Shown here: in pieces, positions 9,918 to 18,990 of the stretch
How the letters are laid out: each line of letters opens with the position of its first letter
Position numbering within the stretch: position 1 is the first letter of the stretch
Origin: CAVVSD01 sp963757125
GTDB taxonomy: Bacteria > Actinomycetota > Thermoleophilia > Solirubrobacterales > Solirubrobacteraceae
DNA length: 64,000 nucleotides
Assembly (NCBI GenBank): GCA_963757125.1
Contig: CAVWQP010000009.1
Location: 1,116,001 to 1,180,000, forward strand
Direction of reading: 5' to 3'
The notes under the pieces: generated by a model
Database searches by the model: none
Told to the model about the DNA's origin: nothing
Seen by the model: the letters and a program-made list of their open reading frames with translations, nothing else
Program-made: the position numbers and the translations under genes

Positions 9918-10549
9918 CCGAGGACAGCGTCCTGCTGCGTGAGGGCGTCGTACGCCTGCTGCAGGAGGCCGGCATGGACGTCGTCGGCCAGGCCGGAGAC
10001 GCGGAGGACCTGCTGCGCAAGGTCCGCGCCCACAAGCCCGACGTCGCGCTTGTCGACATCCGGATGCCGCCGACGCAGACCGACGAGGGTCTGCGTGCGG
10101 CCGCGACCATCAGAGCCGAGCAGCCACAGACCGGCGTGCTCGTGCTCTCCCAGTACGTCGAGGAGGCCTACGCGCTCGAGCTGCTGGCCGACAACGCGGA
10201 GGGCGTCGGCTACCTGCTCAAGGACCGCGTCGCGGACGTCGAGCGGTTCGTTGACAGCGTGCGTAGGGTCGGGGAAGGCGGCTCGGCACTCGATCCCGAG
10301 GTCGTCGCACGCCTCGTCGGGCGCCGTCGTCGGGAGGACCCGCTGTCGGCACTCAGCCCGCGCGAGCGTGAGGTCCTCGGTCACATGGCGGAGGGCCGTT
10401 CGAACCACGGCATCGCCGAGGCGCTCGTCGTCACCGAGCGTGCCGTGGAGAAGCACGTCACGAGCATCTTCACGAAGCTGAACCTGCCCCCTGCCGAGGA
10501 CAACCATCGCCGCGTGCTCGCGGTGCTGACCTACCTGCGCTCATCATGA
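9902..10549 (+). CDS. NarL/LuxR-family response regulator
   Basis: The 215-residue protein has an N-terminal receiver (VVVAEDSVLLREGV, phosphoacceptor in VALVDIRMPP, Lys in YLLKDRV) and a C-terminal LuxR helix-turn-helix of about residues 145-205 (LSPREREVLGHMAEG, then TERAVEKHVTSIFTKL). It is the DNA-binding partner of the overlapping HisKA_3 kinase. The following ABC transporter overlaps it by 4 nt (ATGA), so its likely target is this operon itself. Confidence 0.94.
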   Translation: MRVVVAEDSVLLREGVVRLLQEAGMDVVGQAGDAEDLLRKVRAHKPDVALVDIRMPPTQTDEGLRAAATIRAEQPQTGVLVLSQYVEEAYALELLADNAEGVGYLLKDRVADVERFVDSVRRVGEGGSALDPEVVARLVGRRRREDPLSALSPREREVLGHMAEGRSNHGIAEALVVTERAVEKHVTSIFTKLNLPPAEDNHRRVLAVLTYLRSS

Positions 10550-11241
10550 CCGACATCGTCTCCGCCACCGACCTCCGCCGCCGCTACGGCGAGGGGGAAG
10601 CAGCAGTCGACGCCCTCGACGGTGTGACCGTCGGGTTCCCGCGCGGCGCCTACACCGCCATCATGGGCGCCTCGGGCTCCGGCAAGTCGACGCTCATGCA
10701 CTGCCTCGCCGGCCTCGACAGCCCGACGGGCGGCACCGTCGTCATCGACGGCGTCGAGCTCGGCCCGCTCAACGACGCGAAGCTGACCGAGCTGCGGCGC
10801 GACAAGATCGGCTTCATCTTCCAGGCGTTCAACCTCCTGCCGGTCCTCACGGCGGAGGAGAACCTCATCCTGCCCCTCACGCTGGCCGGCCAGAAGGCCG
10901 ACGACGGCTGGGTCGAGCAGCTCATCCAGACCGTCGGCCTGGGCGACCGCCGCACGCACCGCCCCGCGGAGCTCTCCGGCGGCCAGCAGCAGCGCGTCGC
11001 CGTCGCCCGCGCGCTCGTCCACAAGCCCGCCGTGGTCTTCGCCGACGAGCCGACCGGCAACCTGGACTCCAAGGCCTCCACCGAGGTGCTCAACCTGCTG
11101 CGCCAGGCCGTCGACGAGTTCGGCCAGACCGTCGTGATGGTCACCCACGACCCCGACGCCGCAGCGGTCGCCGACCGGCTCATCGAGCTGGCCGACGGAC
11201 GCATCGTGCGCGACGAGGCCGTCGTCGCCGCCGCGCGATGA
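10546..11241 (+). CDS. ABC transporter ATP-binding protein, MacB/LolD type
   Basis: A 231-residue ATPase with Walker A GASGSGKST at 41-49, Q-loop (FIFQAFNLLPVLTAEEN), signature LSGGQQQR near 145, Walker B VVFADEPTGNLDSK and switch His in MVTHDPD. The FQAFNLLP and EPTGNLDS wording is typical of the MacB/LolD/FtsE branch, which drives mechanotransmission rather than classic transmembrane transport. It overlaps both neighbours by 4 nt, with the large permease next, forming a two-component exporter controlled by the upstream kinase-regulator set. Confidence 0.95.
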   Translation: MTDIVSATDLRRRYGEGEAAVDALDGVTVGFPRGAYTAIMGASGSGKSTLMHCLAGLDSPTGGTVVIDGVELGPLNDAKLTELRRDKIGFIFQAFNLLPVLTAEENLILPLTLAGQKADDGWVEQLIQTVGLGDRRTHRPAELSGGQQQRVAVARALVHKPAVVFADEPTGNLDSKASTEVLNLLRQAVDEFGQTVVMVTHDPDAAAVADRLIELADGRIVRDEAVVAAAR

Positions 11242-13805
11242 CCAGGTACGTCCTCCGGGGGCTCGGCGCGCGCAAGCTGCGCACGGCCCTGACGGCGCTC
11301 GCCGTCGTGCTCGGCGTCGCGATGATCTCGGGGACCTACGTCCTCACGGACACGATCGACAAGGCGTTCTCCGACGTCTTCCAGACCGCGAGCCAGGGCG
11401 TCGACGTCTCCGTCACCGGCGCGAAGCCGGCGGGCTTCGGCAGCGACCAGACGTCCCCGCCGATCGACGAGTCGCTGCTCCCGAAGGTCCAGGCCGTGGA
11501 CGGCGTCCGCGTCGCCGAGGCCGGCGTGTTCCAGCAGGTGTCGATCCGGAACAAGAAGGGCGACAGCATCGGCGCCGGCGGCGCCCCGAACTTCATCTCG
11601 TCGAACAGCAACCCGCCCTTCAACGCGTTCCGCTACGTCGAGGGCGCCCCGCCGCGGACCGCCGACCAGACCGCGCTCGACCAGAAGACCGCCGACGACG
11701 AGGGCTTCAAGGTCGGCGACAAGGTCACCGTGGTCGGCCTGCCCGGCGCGAAGACGTACACGGTCTCGGGCGTCGCGAAGTTCGGCACCGAGTCGTCGCT
11801 GGCTGGCGCGTCCGTGGCGATCACGACGTTGCCCGAGGCGCAGCGCATGGCCGGCTACCAGGGCAAGGTCGACAGCATCTCCGTCGCCGGCGACGACGGC
11901 GTGGGCCCGACCGAGCTCAAGACCCGCGTCGCCGAGGCGCTGCGCGGAGACGCCGTCACGGTGCGCACCGGCAAGGAGGAGGCCGACCGGCAGGCCAACG
12001 ACCTCCAGGACCAGCTGTCGTTCCTGCAGACCGGCCTGCTCGTCTTCGCCGGCATCGCCGTGTTCGTCGGCGCGTTCGTCATCTACAACACGTTCTCGAT
12101 CACCGTCGCGCAGCGCACGCGCGAGCTCGCGCTGCTGCGGACGCTCGGCGCGACGCGCCGTCAGGTGCTCCGCTCGATCGTCCTCGAGGCGCTCGTGGTC
12201 GGCTTCGGCGCGGCCGTGATCGGGTTGTTGGGCGGTCTGCTCATAGCCCAGGGCCTGCAGGCCCTGTTCAAGGCCGTGGGCGCCGACCTGCCGGACACCG
12301 GGTCGGTCATCAAGTCGCGGACGATCATCGTCGCGCTGGTCGTCGGCACCGTCGTGACCGTCATCGCGAGCCTCGCGCCCGCGCTGCGCTCCACGCGGAT
12401 CGCGCCGGTCGTGGCGCTGCGCGAGGGGCTCGTGGAGCAGCGGCGGGGCGGGCGCATCCGCACGATCATCGCCGTGCTGCTCGCCGTCCTCGGCGTGGCG
12501 CTCCTGCTCATCGGCCTGTTCGGCAACACCTCGGGCGGCAGCGCGGCCGCGCTCATGGGCCTCGGCGCGCTCGTCGTCTTCCTGGCCGTCGCGATGCTCA
12601 GCCCGATCCTCGTGCGCCCGCTCGCGGCGCTGGTCGGGCGGCCGCTGCAGGCGGTCTTCGGGATCACCGGACGCCTGGCGCGGGAGAACACGCTGCGCAA
12701 CCCCGGACGCACGGCGGTGACCGCGTCGGCGCTCATGATCGGCGTGGCGCTCGTCGCGTTCGTGGCGATCTTCGCAGCCGGCCTTCGCGGTTCCATCGAC
12801 AAGTCCGTGGACGGCACGTTCCCGTCCGGGAACCTCATCGTCGTCAACCAGGACGGGTTCACCCCGATCTCCGAGCAGGCGGCGACCGCCGTCCGCGACG
12901 TCCCGGGCGTCGACAACGTCGCCGCCGTGCGCTTCGGCTCGGCGAAGGTGCAGGGCGACACCGGCACGACGCCCGTCATCGGCATCGACACCGGCGCCGC
13001 GACCTCGCTGTACAAGGCGGAGTGGAAGGACGGGTCCGCCGCGACGCTCGGGCAGCTCGGCGACGACGGCGTGGTGGTCGACACCAACAGCAGCGTCGGC
13101 AAGGGCAAGAAGGTCGGCGACAAGCTCGTGCTCACGACGCCCACGGGCGAACAGGTCACGTACACGATCAAGGGCCTGCTCGACGCGGGTGACTTCTCGC
13201 TGCTCGGCGGCGGGATCGTCGTGCCCAACGACCGGTTGTCGCGCGACTTCAACGTGAAGGGCGACGCGTTCATCTTCGTCGACTTCGCCGACGGGGCGAA
13301 CACCGCCCAGACGCGCGCGGCGGTCGACAAGACCCTCGCGACGCGGTTCCCGAACGCGGAGAGCCAGACCCGCGACGAGTTCAAGGACAGCCAGAACGCG
13401 CAGCTCACACCGCTGCTCGTCCTCATCTACGTGCTGCTCGCGCTGTCGGTGCTCGTGTCCCTGTTCGGGATCGTGAACACCCTCGCGCTCTCCACCTACG
13501 AGCGGACGCGCGAGCTGGGCATGATGCGCGCGATCGGGACCTCCCGGCGCCAGGTCCGCAGCATCGTGCGCCAGGAATCGGTGATCACGTCGCTCATCGG
13601 CGCGGTGCTCGGGGTCGTGCTCGGGGTGCTCTTCGCGCTCCTGATCTCCCGCCCGCTCGCGGACGAGGGCTTCACGCTCACGTTCCCGATCTTCACGCTG
13701 ATCCTGCTGCTCGTGCTCGCGGCGCTCTTCGGGGTGCTGGCGGCGATCGGGCCGGCCCGAAGAGCCGCACGGCTCGACGTGCTGAAGGCGTTGGCGTACG
13801 AGTAG
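11238..13805 (+). CDS. large FtsX/MacB-family ABC permease
   Basis: An 855-residue permease with one N-terminal helix, a MacB-like extracellular domain, and an FtsX domain near residues 265-390 (RTRELALLRTLGATRRQV). Helices and a further periplasmic domain follow in the middle, and a second FtsX domain lies near 730-850 (RTRELGMMRAIGTSRRQV). The duplicated layout is the single-chain 8-10 helix form common in Actinomycetota. Related systems export antibiotics, peptides or lipoproteins; the cargo here is unknown. It is the last gene of the operon; a convergent gene ends 5 nt downstream. Confidence 0.93.
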   Translation: MTRYVLRGLGARKLRTALTALAVVLGVAMISGTYVLTDTIDKAFSDVFQTASQGVDVSVTGAKPAGFGSDQTSPPIDESLLPKVQAVDGVRVAEAGVFQQVSIRNKKGDSIGAGGAPNFISSNSNPPFNAFRYVEGAPPRTADQTALDQKTADDEGFKVGDKVTVVGLPGAKTYTVSGVAKFGTESSLAGASVAITTLPEAQRMAGYQGKVDSISVAGDDGVGPTELKTRVAEALRGDAVTVRTGKEEADRQANDLQDQLSFLQTGLLVFAGIAVFVGAFVIYNTFSITVAQRTRELALLRTLGATRRQVLRSIVLEALVVGFGAAVIGLLGGLLIAQGLQALFKAVGADLPDTGSVIKSRTIIVALVVGTVVTVIASLAPALRSTRIAPVVALREGLVEQRRGGRIRTIIAVLLAVLGVALLLIGLFGNTSGGSAAALMGLGALVVFLAVAMLSPILVRPLAALVGRPLQAVFGITGRLARENTLRNPGRTAVTASALMIGVALVAFVAIFAAGLRGSIDKSVDGTFPSGNLIVVNQDGFTPISEQAATAVRDVPGVDNVAAVRFGSAKVQGDTGTTPVIGIDTGAATSLYKAEWKDGSAATLGQLGDDGVVVDTNSSVGKGKKVGDKLVLTTPTGEQVTYTIKGLLDAGDFSLLGGGIVVPNDRLSRDFNVKGDAFIFVDFADGANTAQTRAAVDKTLATRFPNAESQTRDEFKDSQNAQLTPLLVLIYVLLALSVLVSLFGIVNTLALSTYERTRELGMMRAIGTSRRQVRSIVRQESVITSLIGAVLGVVLGVLFALLISRPLADEGFTLTFPIFTLILLLVLAALFGVLAAIGPARRAARLDVLKALAYE

Positions 13806-13810
13806 GACGG

Positions 13811-14281
13811 TCACGGCCTGTCCAGTGCCCGATTCGCACCGCGGATCGCGAGCATCCGCGCCAGGCGCGGCGCGGAGACGCCGTACGCGCGGGCTGCCTG
13901 ATCGAGCAGTTCGTACTCCTCGTCGCTGACCCGGAAGTTGACCTGACGGATGTCCCGCCGGACTGTGTTGCGCGACACGACCGGAGCCGGCGGGGGCTCG
14001 GAGTCCGCGAGCGCTGCCTGACGTCGCCTGTGGGCGTCCGCGCCGAGTTGGTAGAGCGCCCATTGGGCCGCGACGTTGTCCTCGTGCGTCTTCGTGGTGC
14101 CGACCGCCCGGCTCCGCACGTGCGGCTCGCACCAGGCGAGCACCTCCTTCCACTCGCGCTGCGGGATGACGCTCAGATCTGGCACCGGATCGCCGTCATG
14201 GACGAACGCGACCGGGAACGGCGGAGGGATGTCGTCGTAGATGTCGTCCTCGGAGTCGATGTCGAAGACGTCGTGGTCCAT
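13811..14281 (-). CDS. hypothetical protein with ribbon-helix-helix-like C-terminus
   Basis: A 156-residue protein of unknown function. The N-terminus is acidic (DIDSEDDIYDDIPPPFP). The middle has a Trp-rich segment (REWKEVLAWCEPH). The C-terminal 45 residues (RQVNFRVSDEEYELLDQAA, then RLARMLAIRGANRAL) look like a ribbon-helix-helix DNA-binding fold: a short beta strand followed by two helices, as in MobC/Arc-type proteins. The ATG at 14281 is preferred because a longer in-frame version would have to read through the perfect palindrome upstream. It lies alone between an ABC permease and a glycan cluster and may be an accessory gene. Confidence 0.6.
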   Translation of the reverse strand: MDHDVFDIDSEDDIYDDIPPPFPVAFVHDGDPVPDLSVIPQREWKEVLAWCEPHVRSRAVGTTKTHEDNVAAQWALYQLGADAHRRRQAALADSEPPPAPVVSRNTVRRDIRQVNFRVSDEEYELLDQAARAYGVSAPRLARMLAIRGANRALDRP

Positions 14282-14383
14282 GCGCGAATCATGGATGCGG
14301 AGCGCGGTGATCTCCGAACCTGCGTCCGGATTGGCACGAGATCGTCGCTGTCTCGCAACAGTCCTCTCGAGGTCTCTCGAACG

Positions 14384-14425
14384 CGCTCGCAGGTGGCTAG
14401 CACCGGTGCTAGCCACCTGCGAGCG
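14384..14425. repeat. 42-bp perfect palindrome
   Basis: Two 21-nt arms (14384-14404 and 14405-14425) are exact reverse complements with no spacer. The centre is CACCGGTG and each arm contains GGTGGCTAG or its complement. It lies about 100 nt before the ribbon-helix-helix-like gene and 35 nt beyond the flippase stop codon. No T-run follows on either strand, so it is not a standard intrinsic terminator. It could be an operator, a cruciform-forming site or a Rho-independent hairpin of unusual form. Confidence 0.85.
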
Positions 14426-14459
14426 GTGCGAAAAGAGGGAGGGTGGGGTGGCGGTCGGC

Positions 14460-15803
14460 TCAGGCCGCCGGCGCCGAGCCGGCCCGGTGGGGCTGCTCGC
14501 GGCGCTCGGGCACGCGCGCGTCCGCGTGGCGGTACAGCAGGCCCAGGGTGATCGCCAACAGGGCCGCGGCGCCGAAGTAGCCCACCTCGGCCCTGACGAG
14601 CTCGTCGTCGATGATCGGCGTGAACATCCAGCCCAGGAAGAGCGCGGCCGCGACGAGCCACGCCATCGCCGCGTGGGCGGTCTGTCCGCGCGCGAGCGCC
14701 GCCTGGTTCAGCGTCCCCGCCGCCAGGTGGCAGCCCACGCCGAGGGCGAGGATCGCGAGGCCGCCGCGCCCGTAGTCGTAGCTGACGTCGAACAGGACAC
14801 CCAGCGCGAACGGGCCGATGATGAAGAGCCCGAGCGCCACCGTGAACGCGAACGCCGCGATCGCGAGCAGCGTCGTCCGGATGGCCTTGCGGAACTCCGC
14901 GCGGCCGGCCGTCGCCTGCAGCGTCGCGAGATGGGGGAGCAGGGTCCCCTGGATCGCCTGGAAGAGCTGCAGCGGGGCACGGGCGATGAGCAGGACGCTG
15001 AACACGACGCCGGCGAGCGCTGCGTCGGCCGCGGTCGCGTCGACCGCGAGGACCGCGCCGTTGACCAGGGTCTGCTCGGCGAGCATCACCGCGAGGACGC
15101 TCACCGCGAACACGGCACCGTGACGCAGCGTCAGGCCGCCCTCGGCCTGCTCGACGGCTTCGAGGTCGACGCTCGGGTCCTTGCGGCTCCACGCGAGCGG
15201 CACGACGAACAGCGAGACGCACGGCGCCGCCGCCATGCCCAGCGCCACGGCTGCCTCACCATGGGTGATCCCGACGACGGCGGCGACGGCGAACAGGAAG
15301 CGCGAGCACGACTCGAGCAGGACGAGGCCGCCGTACAGCGCGAAGCGCTGATGCCCGGCCAGCCACCCGCGGGCGAAGTAGCTCGCCGCGTACGCGAGGA
15401 CCCCGCCGACGAGGATCCAGTACAGCGCCGAGGACCCGTCGAACACGTTGTCCTGCACCGGCTGACGGACGGCCAGCGCGACGATGAGGAAGAGGATCGC
15501 GAACGTCGCCTGGATGAGCATCGGGATGCCGAGCGGATGCCCGTGGTGCAGCCCGCGCGCCCGGCGCTCGGCGATCGTGCGCGACAGCAGCTGCTCGATC
15601 GGCCGGTAGATCACCGACACGATCACGAACATCACCGCCCAGAGCAGCGCGACGTTCTTGTACTCGACCTCGGACAGCGCGTACGAGGCGACGGAGAAGT
15701 ACGCGAAGGTGACGACGCCCGTCGTCGCGATGCCGACCGACAGAACCCGGGCGCCCCGGGCGTACGAGGTGCTCTGCGCGCTCAGGAGACGTCCACGAGG
15801 CAC
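14460..15803 (-). CDS. polysaccharide flippase-like (Wzx/MATE fold) membrane protein
   Basis: A 447-residue protein with about twelve hydrophobic helices and few charged loops, starting with a segment LSVGIATTGVVTFAYFSVAS. It resembles oligosaccharide flippases of the MOP superfamily that move polyprenyl-linked glycans across the membrane. A GTG at 15803 overlaps the methyltransferase gene by 22 nt; a CTG at 15785 forming a CTGA overlap with the methyltransferase stop is the other candidate start. It is the last gene of a three-gene minus-strand operon with a methyltransferase and a GT2 enzyme, which fits lipid-linked glycan export. The substrate is unknown. Confidence 0.75.
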   Translation of the reverse strand: MPRGRLLSAQSTSYARGARVLSVGIATTGVVTFAYFSVASYALSEVEYKNVALLWAVMFVIVSVIYRPIEQLLSRTIAERRARGLHHGHPLGIPMLIQATFAILFLIVALAVRQPVQDNVFDGSSALYWILVGGVLAYAASYFARGWLAGHQRFALYGGLVLLESCSRFLFAVAAVVGITHGEAAVALGMAAAPCVSLFVVPLAWSRKDPSVDLEAVEQAEGGLTLRHGAVFAVSVLAVMLAEQTLVNGAVLAVDATAADAALAGVVFSVLLIARAPLQLFQAIQGTLLPHLATLQATAGRAEFRKAIRTTLLAIAAFAFTVALGLFIIGPFALGVLFDVSYDYGRGGLAILALGVGCHLAAGTLNQAALARGQTAHAAMAWLVAAALFLGWMFTPIIDDELVRAEVGYFGAAALLAITLGLLYRHADARVPERREQPHRAGSAPAA

Positions 15804-16411
15804 ATGGTCCACGGGAAGGGCGAGCGTGCCTCGACGACCCGCCCGTGGCGGTTCAGGAAGGCCACGAAGTCGCGCTTGGACCAGTGGTTCACGTGTCCCG
15901 GGGTGTTCCCGAGGTCCTTGACGTACGAGCCGCGGGCGACGTTGAGACCGCGCCACAGCGGCTCCCGCGGGACCGACACGAGCAGGTGGCGGGACGCGAC
16001 CCGCGCCATCTCGGCCACCGTCGCCTCGGGATCGGGCACGTGCTCGAGCACCTCGATCGCCGCGGCGAGCTCGAACTCGCCATCCGCGAACGGCAGGTTC
16101 TCGGCCTTCATGACCTGGTACTCCAGGTTCGGCTCCTGGCGCTGCTCCCACTCGGCGTGCAGCAGCGGGTCGTCCAGGTCGATGCCGACCGCGCGGCCGC
16201 CGCGGATGCGCTGCGCCCACTTCTGGGTCAGCACGCCCTCGCCGCACCCGACGTCCAGGAACGTGGCGGGCGACGCCTTCGCCCAGAGCGAGTCGAGCGT
16301 GTCCTCGAAGCCGCCCATGAGCCGGCGGACGACCGGGTTGGTCGAGCCGTACTTGTCCAGGGTGTTGCCGGTGACCGTGCCCTCACGGTCGACTGTGACG
16401 GTGGGGGACAT
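15782..16411 (-). CDS. class I SAM-dependent methyltransferase
   Basis: A 209-residue Methyltransf_11-type enzyme. Motif I is FLDVGCGEGVLTQ, followed by the acidic loop GIDLDD, ENLPFADGEFELAAAIEVLEHV (motifs post-I and II) and a late VSVPREPLW. The N-terminal part TVTGNTLDKYGSTNP resembles methyltransferases encoded in polysaccharide clusters. The ATG overlaps the TGA of the glycosyltransferase gene (TGATG). It probably modifies a sugar or lipid intermediate made by its neighbours. The precise acceptor cannot be inferred. Confidence 0.88.
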   Translation of the reverse strand: MSPTVTVDREGTVTGNTLDKYGSTNPVVRRLMGGFEDTLDSLWAKASPATFLDVGCGEGVLTQKWAQRIRGGRAVGIDLDDPLLHAEWEQRQEPNLEYQVMKAENLPFADGEFELAAAIEVLEHVPDPEATVAEMARVASRHLLVSVPREPLWRGLNVARGSYVKDLGNTPGHVNHWSKRDFVAFLNRHGRVVEARSPFPWTMCLVDVS

Positions 16412-17469
16412 CAGATCCTCAGCGCCTCGCGCTCCTCGGTCTTCCCGGTCGCCCCGCCCGACCCGGCGCCGGTGGTGGCGCCGCGCTCGGTGTGCTGGCC
16501 CGGCTCGTAGTGGGACGGCTCGACGCCGAGCTGCAGCTCGATGCGCCGGACGCGCTCGTAGACCCGCTGGGTCATCGTCCGCTGCGCGGACAGGATGTCG
16601 CCCAGCACGCCGAGCGCCCCGAGCAGCATCGCCGCGTTGAAGAGCACGGCGCCCAGGATGAGCGACTGGACGTGACCGGCGCTGTCGCCCTCGAAGATCG
16701 CGAAGTAGGCCCAGCGGCCCCAGACGATGACGGCGACGAGCGCGATGACCGCCGCGATCGACATGAAGATCCGCAGCGGCTCGTAGTGCGAGTAGATCCG
16801 GAAGATCGACACCGCGTTGCGGCGCACGTACGACCACATGGACGGGAACAGGCGCGACTCGCGCGTCTTCTCGTTCGTCCGGACCGGGACGTGGTCGATG
16901 GCGACGAGCAGCTTGCCCGCCTGGATGATCGTCTCGAGCGTGTACGTGAACTTCGAGACGACCGCCATCTGGATCGCGGCCTCGCGGTTGTAGGCGCGGA
17001 AGCCGGACGTGGTGTCCGGCACATCGGTGCCCGATGCGCGGCGCACGACCTCCGAGCCGAGGCGCTGGAGGCGCTTCTTCAGCGGCGAGAAGTGCTCGAT
17101 CTCCATGATCTGGCGGTCGCCGACGACCATGTCGGCGTTGCCCGCGACGATCGGCGCGACGAGCTTGGGGATGTCCCGCGCGTCGTACTGGTTGTCGGCG
17201 TCGGTGTTGACCACGACGTCGGCGCCGAGCTTCAGGCAGGCGTCGAGGCCGGCCTGGAATCCGGCGGCCAGGCCCTTGTTGTTCGTGAGCCGCACGATGT
17301 GGTCGACACCCTGCTCACGCGCCACCTCGACGGTGCGGTCGGTCGAGCCGTCGTCGATGACGAGCCACTCGACGACGTCGAAACCCGGGACCTCACGGGG
17401 GAGATCGGCGAGCGTGTCGGGGAGCTGGAGTTCCTCGTTCCAGCAGGGGATCTGGATGATGAGCTTCAT
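16411..17469 (-). CDS. GT2 glycosyltransferase (polyprenol-phosphate sugar synthase-like)
   Basis: A 352-residue enzyme: GT-A domain at the N-terminus with IPCWNEELQLPDTL, DDGSTD at 40-44 and the metal-binding NTDADNQY near 87. It is followed by a DPM1-like segment (TTSGFRAYNREAA) and two C-terminal membrane helices (about residues 235-255 and 270-300). This build is that of polyprenyl-phosphate mannose/glucose synthases that charge a lipid carrier. Its presence beside two GT-C enzymes, which use such charged carriers, supports this. A TAGCAT box lies 18 nt upstream, inside the start of the divergent GT-C gene. Confidence 0.88.
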   Translation of the reverse strand: MKLIIQIPCWNEELQLPDTLADLPREVPGFDVVEWLVIDDGSTDRTVEVAREQGVDHIVRLTNNKGLAAGFQAGLDACLKLGADVVVNTDADNQYDARDIPKLVAPIVAGNADMVVGDRQIMEIEHFSPLKKRLQRLGSEVVRRASGTDVPDTTSGFRAYNREAAIQMAVVSKFTYTLETIIQAGKLLVAIDHVPVRTNEKTRESRLFPSMWSYVRRNAVSIFRIYSHYEPLRIFMSIAAVIALVAVIVWGRWAYFAIFEGDSAGHVQSLILGAVLFNAAMLLGALGVLGDILSAQRTMTQRVYERVRRIELQLGVEPSHYEPGQHTERGATTGAGSGGATGKTEEREALRI

Positions 17470-17487
17470 GCGTGCTGAGGGGGTGCC

Positions 17488-17493
17488 ATGCTA
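17488..17493 (-). promoter_or_regulatory. -10 box TAGCAT for the glycan operon
   Basis: TAGCAT on the minus strand, 18 nt before the GT2 ATG. It overlaps the ATG of the divergent GT-C gene, so the two divergent transcripts would overlap or compete. Confidence 0.35.
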
Positions 17494-18990
17494 CTCGGCG
17501 TGTCGGCGCCGACGCTCTCACGGCCCCGTCTCGCGCGTCGCGCGTCCGACAAGACGTCGGGACGGCGGCCTCGCCTGACGACGCGCACCTTCGAACGGGT
17601 GGGCGCGGTCGTCGTGTGCCTGTTCGCGACGGCTGGCTTCTTCCTCTACCCGACGTACCCCAACTACGACTCGGTCTACAGCCTCATCTGGGGGCGCGAG
17701 CTGCTCCACCTCGAGCCGCTGTCGTTCGAGGCCTACCGCGCCCCGACCGAGCACCCGCTGGCGATCGCGATCGGCGCCGTGCTGTCGCTCTTCGGCGACA
17801 GCGCGGACCGCCTGTTCGTCGCGCTCATGGTCGCGAGCTTCGTCGCGCTCGTCTTCGGGCTGTACGCGCTGGGACGGACCGCGTTCACCCCGCTCGTCGG
17901 CGTCGTCGCCGCGGTGCTCGTCATCACGCGCTTCGACTTCCCGTTCCTCGCCGCCCGCGGCTACATCGACCCGCTCTACCTCGCGCTCGTCGTCTGGGCC
18001 GCCGTGCTCGAGCTGCGCAAACCACGCCGGGGCTGGATCGTGCTGGTGCTCCTCGCGCTCGGCGCGATGCTGCGCCCGGAGGCGTGGCTGCTCGCCGGCC
18101 TGTACGTGCTGTGGGCCGGCTGGCGCGCGTCCTGGCCACGGCGCATCGGCTACGCGGCGCTCGCGGCGGTCGGGCCGGTGGTCTGGGTCCTCACCGACTT
18201 CCTCGTCACCGGCAAGCCGACGTACTCGTTCACCGGGACGACCGAGCTCGCCGACGAGCTGGGCCGCAACAAGGGCGCCGGTGCGGTGCCCGCCGCGACG
18301 TGGAGCTTCCTCATCGACCTGGCGAAGTTCCCGGTCGTGCTCGGCGCCATCGTCGGCTTCTTCCTCGCGCTGGTCCTCGTGCCGCGCCGGCTGATCATGC
18401 CGGTCGTGCTGTTCGCGTCGGGCGTGGCGACGTTCGCGCTCGTCGGCGCCGGCGGCCTGTCGGTGATCTCCCGCTACCTGCTCGTCCCGTCGCTCATGGC
18501 GATGGTGCTGTGCGGCGTCGCGGTGGGCGGGTGGACGATGCTGCGCCACGGGACATGGGCCCGTCGCATCTGGGCCGGCGGGGCGCTGCTGCTCGTGCTG
18601 TTCGGCATCGCCTTCACGGCGACGCGCGTCAGCGTCGCCCGGCTCGACTCCCAGCTCAGCTTCCGCGGGGACGCGCACGACGCGTTCCAGGACCTCATCG
18701 CCCAGCCAGGCTTCAAGGAGGGGCTCGCCTGCGGTCCGGTCTGGACGCCGAACCACAAGCTCGTCCCCGACGCGCGCTGGTACCTCGACCTGCCGCAGGA
18801 CAAGGTCATCGCGCGGTCGTCGACGGACAAGGTGCCGGACAAGGGCGTCGTCATCCTCGTCCACGGCCGACAGGCCCTGTTCAACCAGGCCCTCGTGACC
18901 GAGTTCGACGATCCGATGGACTCGCTGCCTCCGCCCGGCTTCCGGCGCGTCGCCGTCTCGGAGTACTACGCGGCGTATGTCCGCTGTTAG
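17488..18990 (+). CDS. GT-C type multispan glycosyltransferase (GT39/ArnT-like)
   Basis: A 500-residue integral membrane protein with about ten helices. The first loop carries an acidic residue at 61 (PTYPNYDSVYSLIWG), the position where GT-C enzymes place the catalytic Asp. A soluble C-terminal part of about 110 residues follows the last helix (FRGDAHDAFQDLIAQPGF). The ATG has a GAGGGGG ribosome-binding sequence about 5 nt upstream. It overlaps the next GT-C gene by 14 nt. It probably transfers a sugar from a polyprenyl-phosphate donor on the outer face of the membrane. The acceptor is unknown. Confidence 0.78.
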   Translation: MLLGVSAPTLSRPRLARRASDKTSGRRPRLTTRTFERVGAVVVCLFATAGFFLYPTYPNYDSVYSLIWGRELLHLEPLSFEAYRAPTEHPLAIAIGAVLSLFGDSADRLFVALMVASFVALVFGLYALGRTAFTPLVGVVAAVLVITRFDFPFLAARGYIDPLYLALVVWAAVLELRKPRRGWIVLVLLALGAMLRPEAWLLAGLYVLWAGWRASWPRRIGYAALAAVGPVVWVLTDFLVTGKPTYSFTGTTELADELGRNKGAGAVPAATWSFLIDLAKFPVVLGAIVGFFLALVLVPRRLIMPVVLFASGVATFALVGAGGLSVISRYLLVPSLMAMVLCGVAVGGWTMLRHGTWARRIWAGGALLLVLFGIAFTATRVSVARLDSQLSFRGDAHDAFQDLIAQPGFKEGLACGPVWTPNHKLVPDARWYLDLPQDKVIARSSTDKVPDKGVVILVHGRQALFNQALVTEFDDPMDSLPPPGFRRVAVSEYYAAYVRC

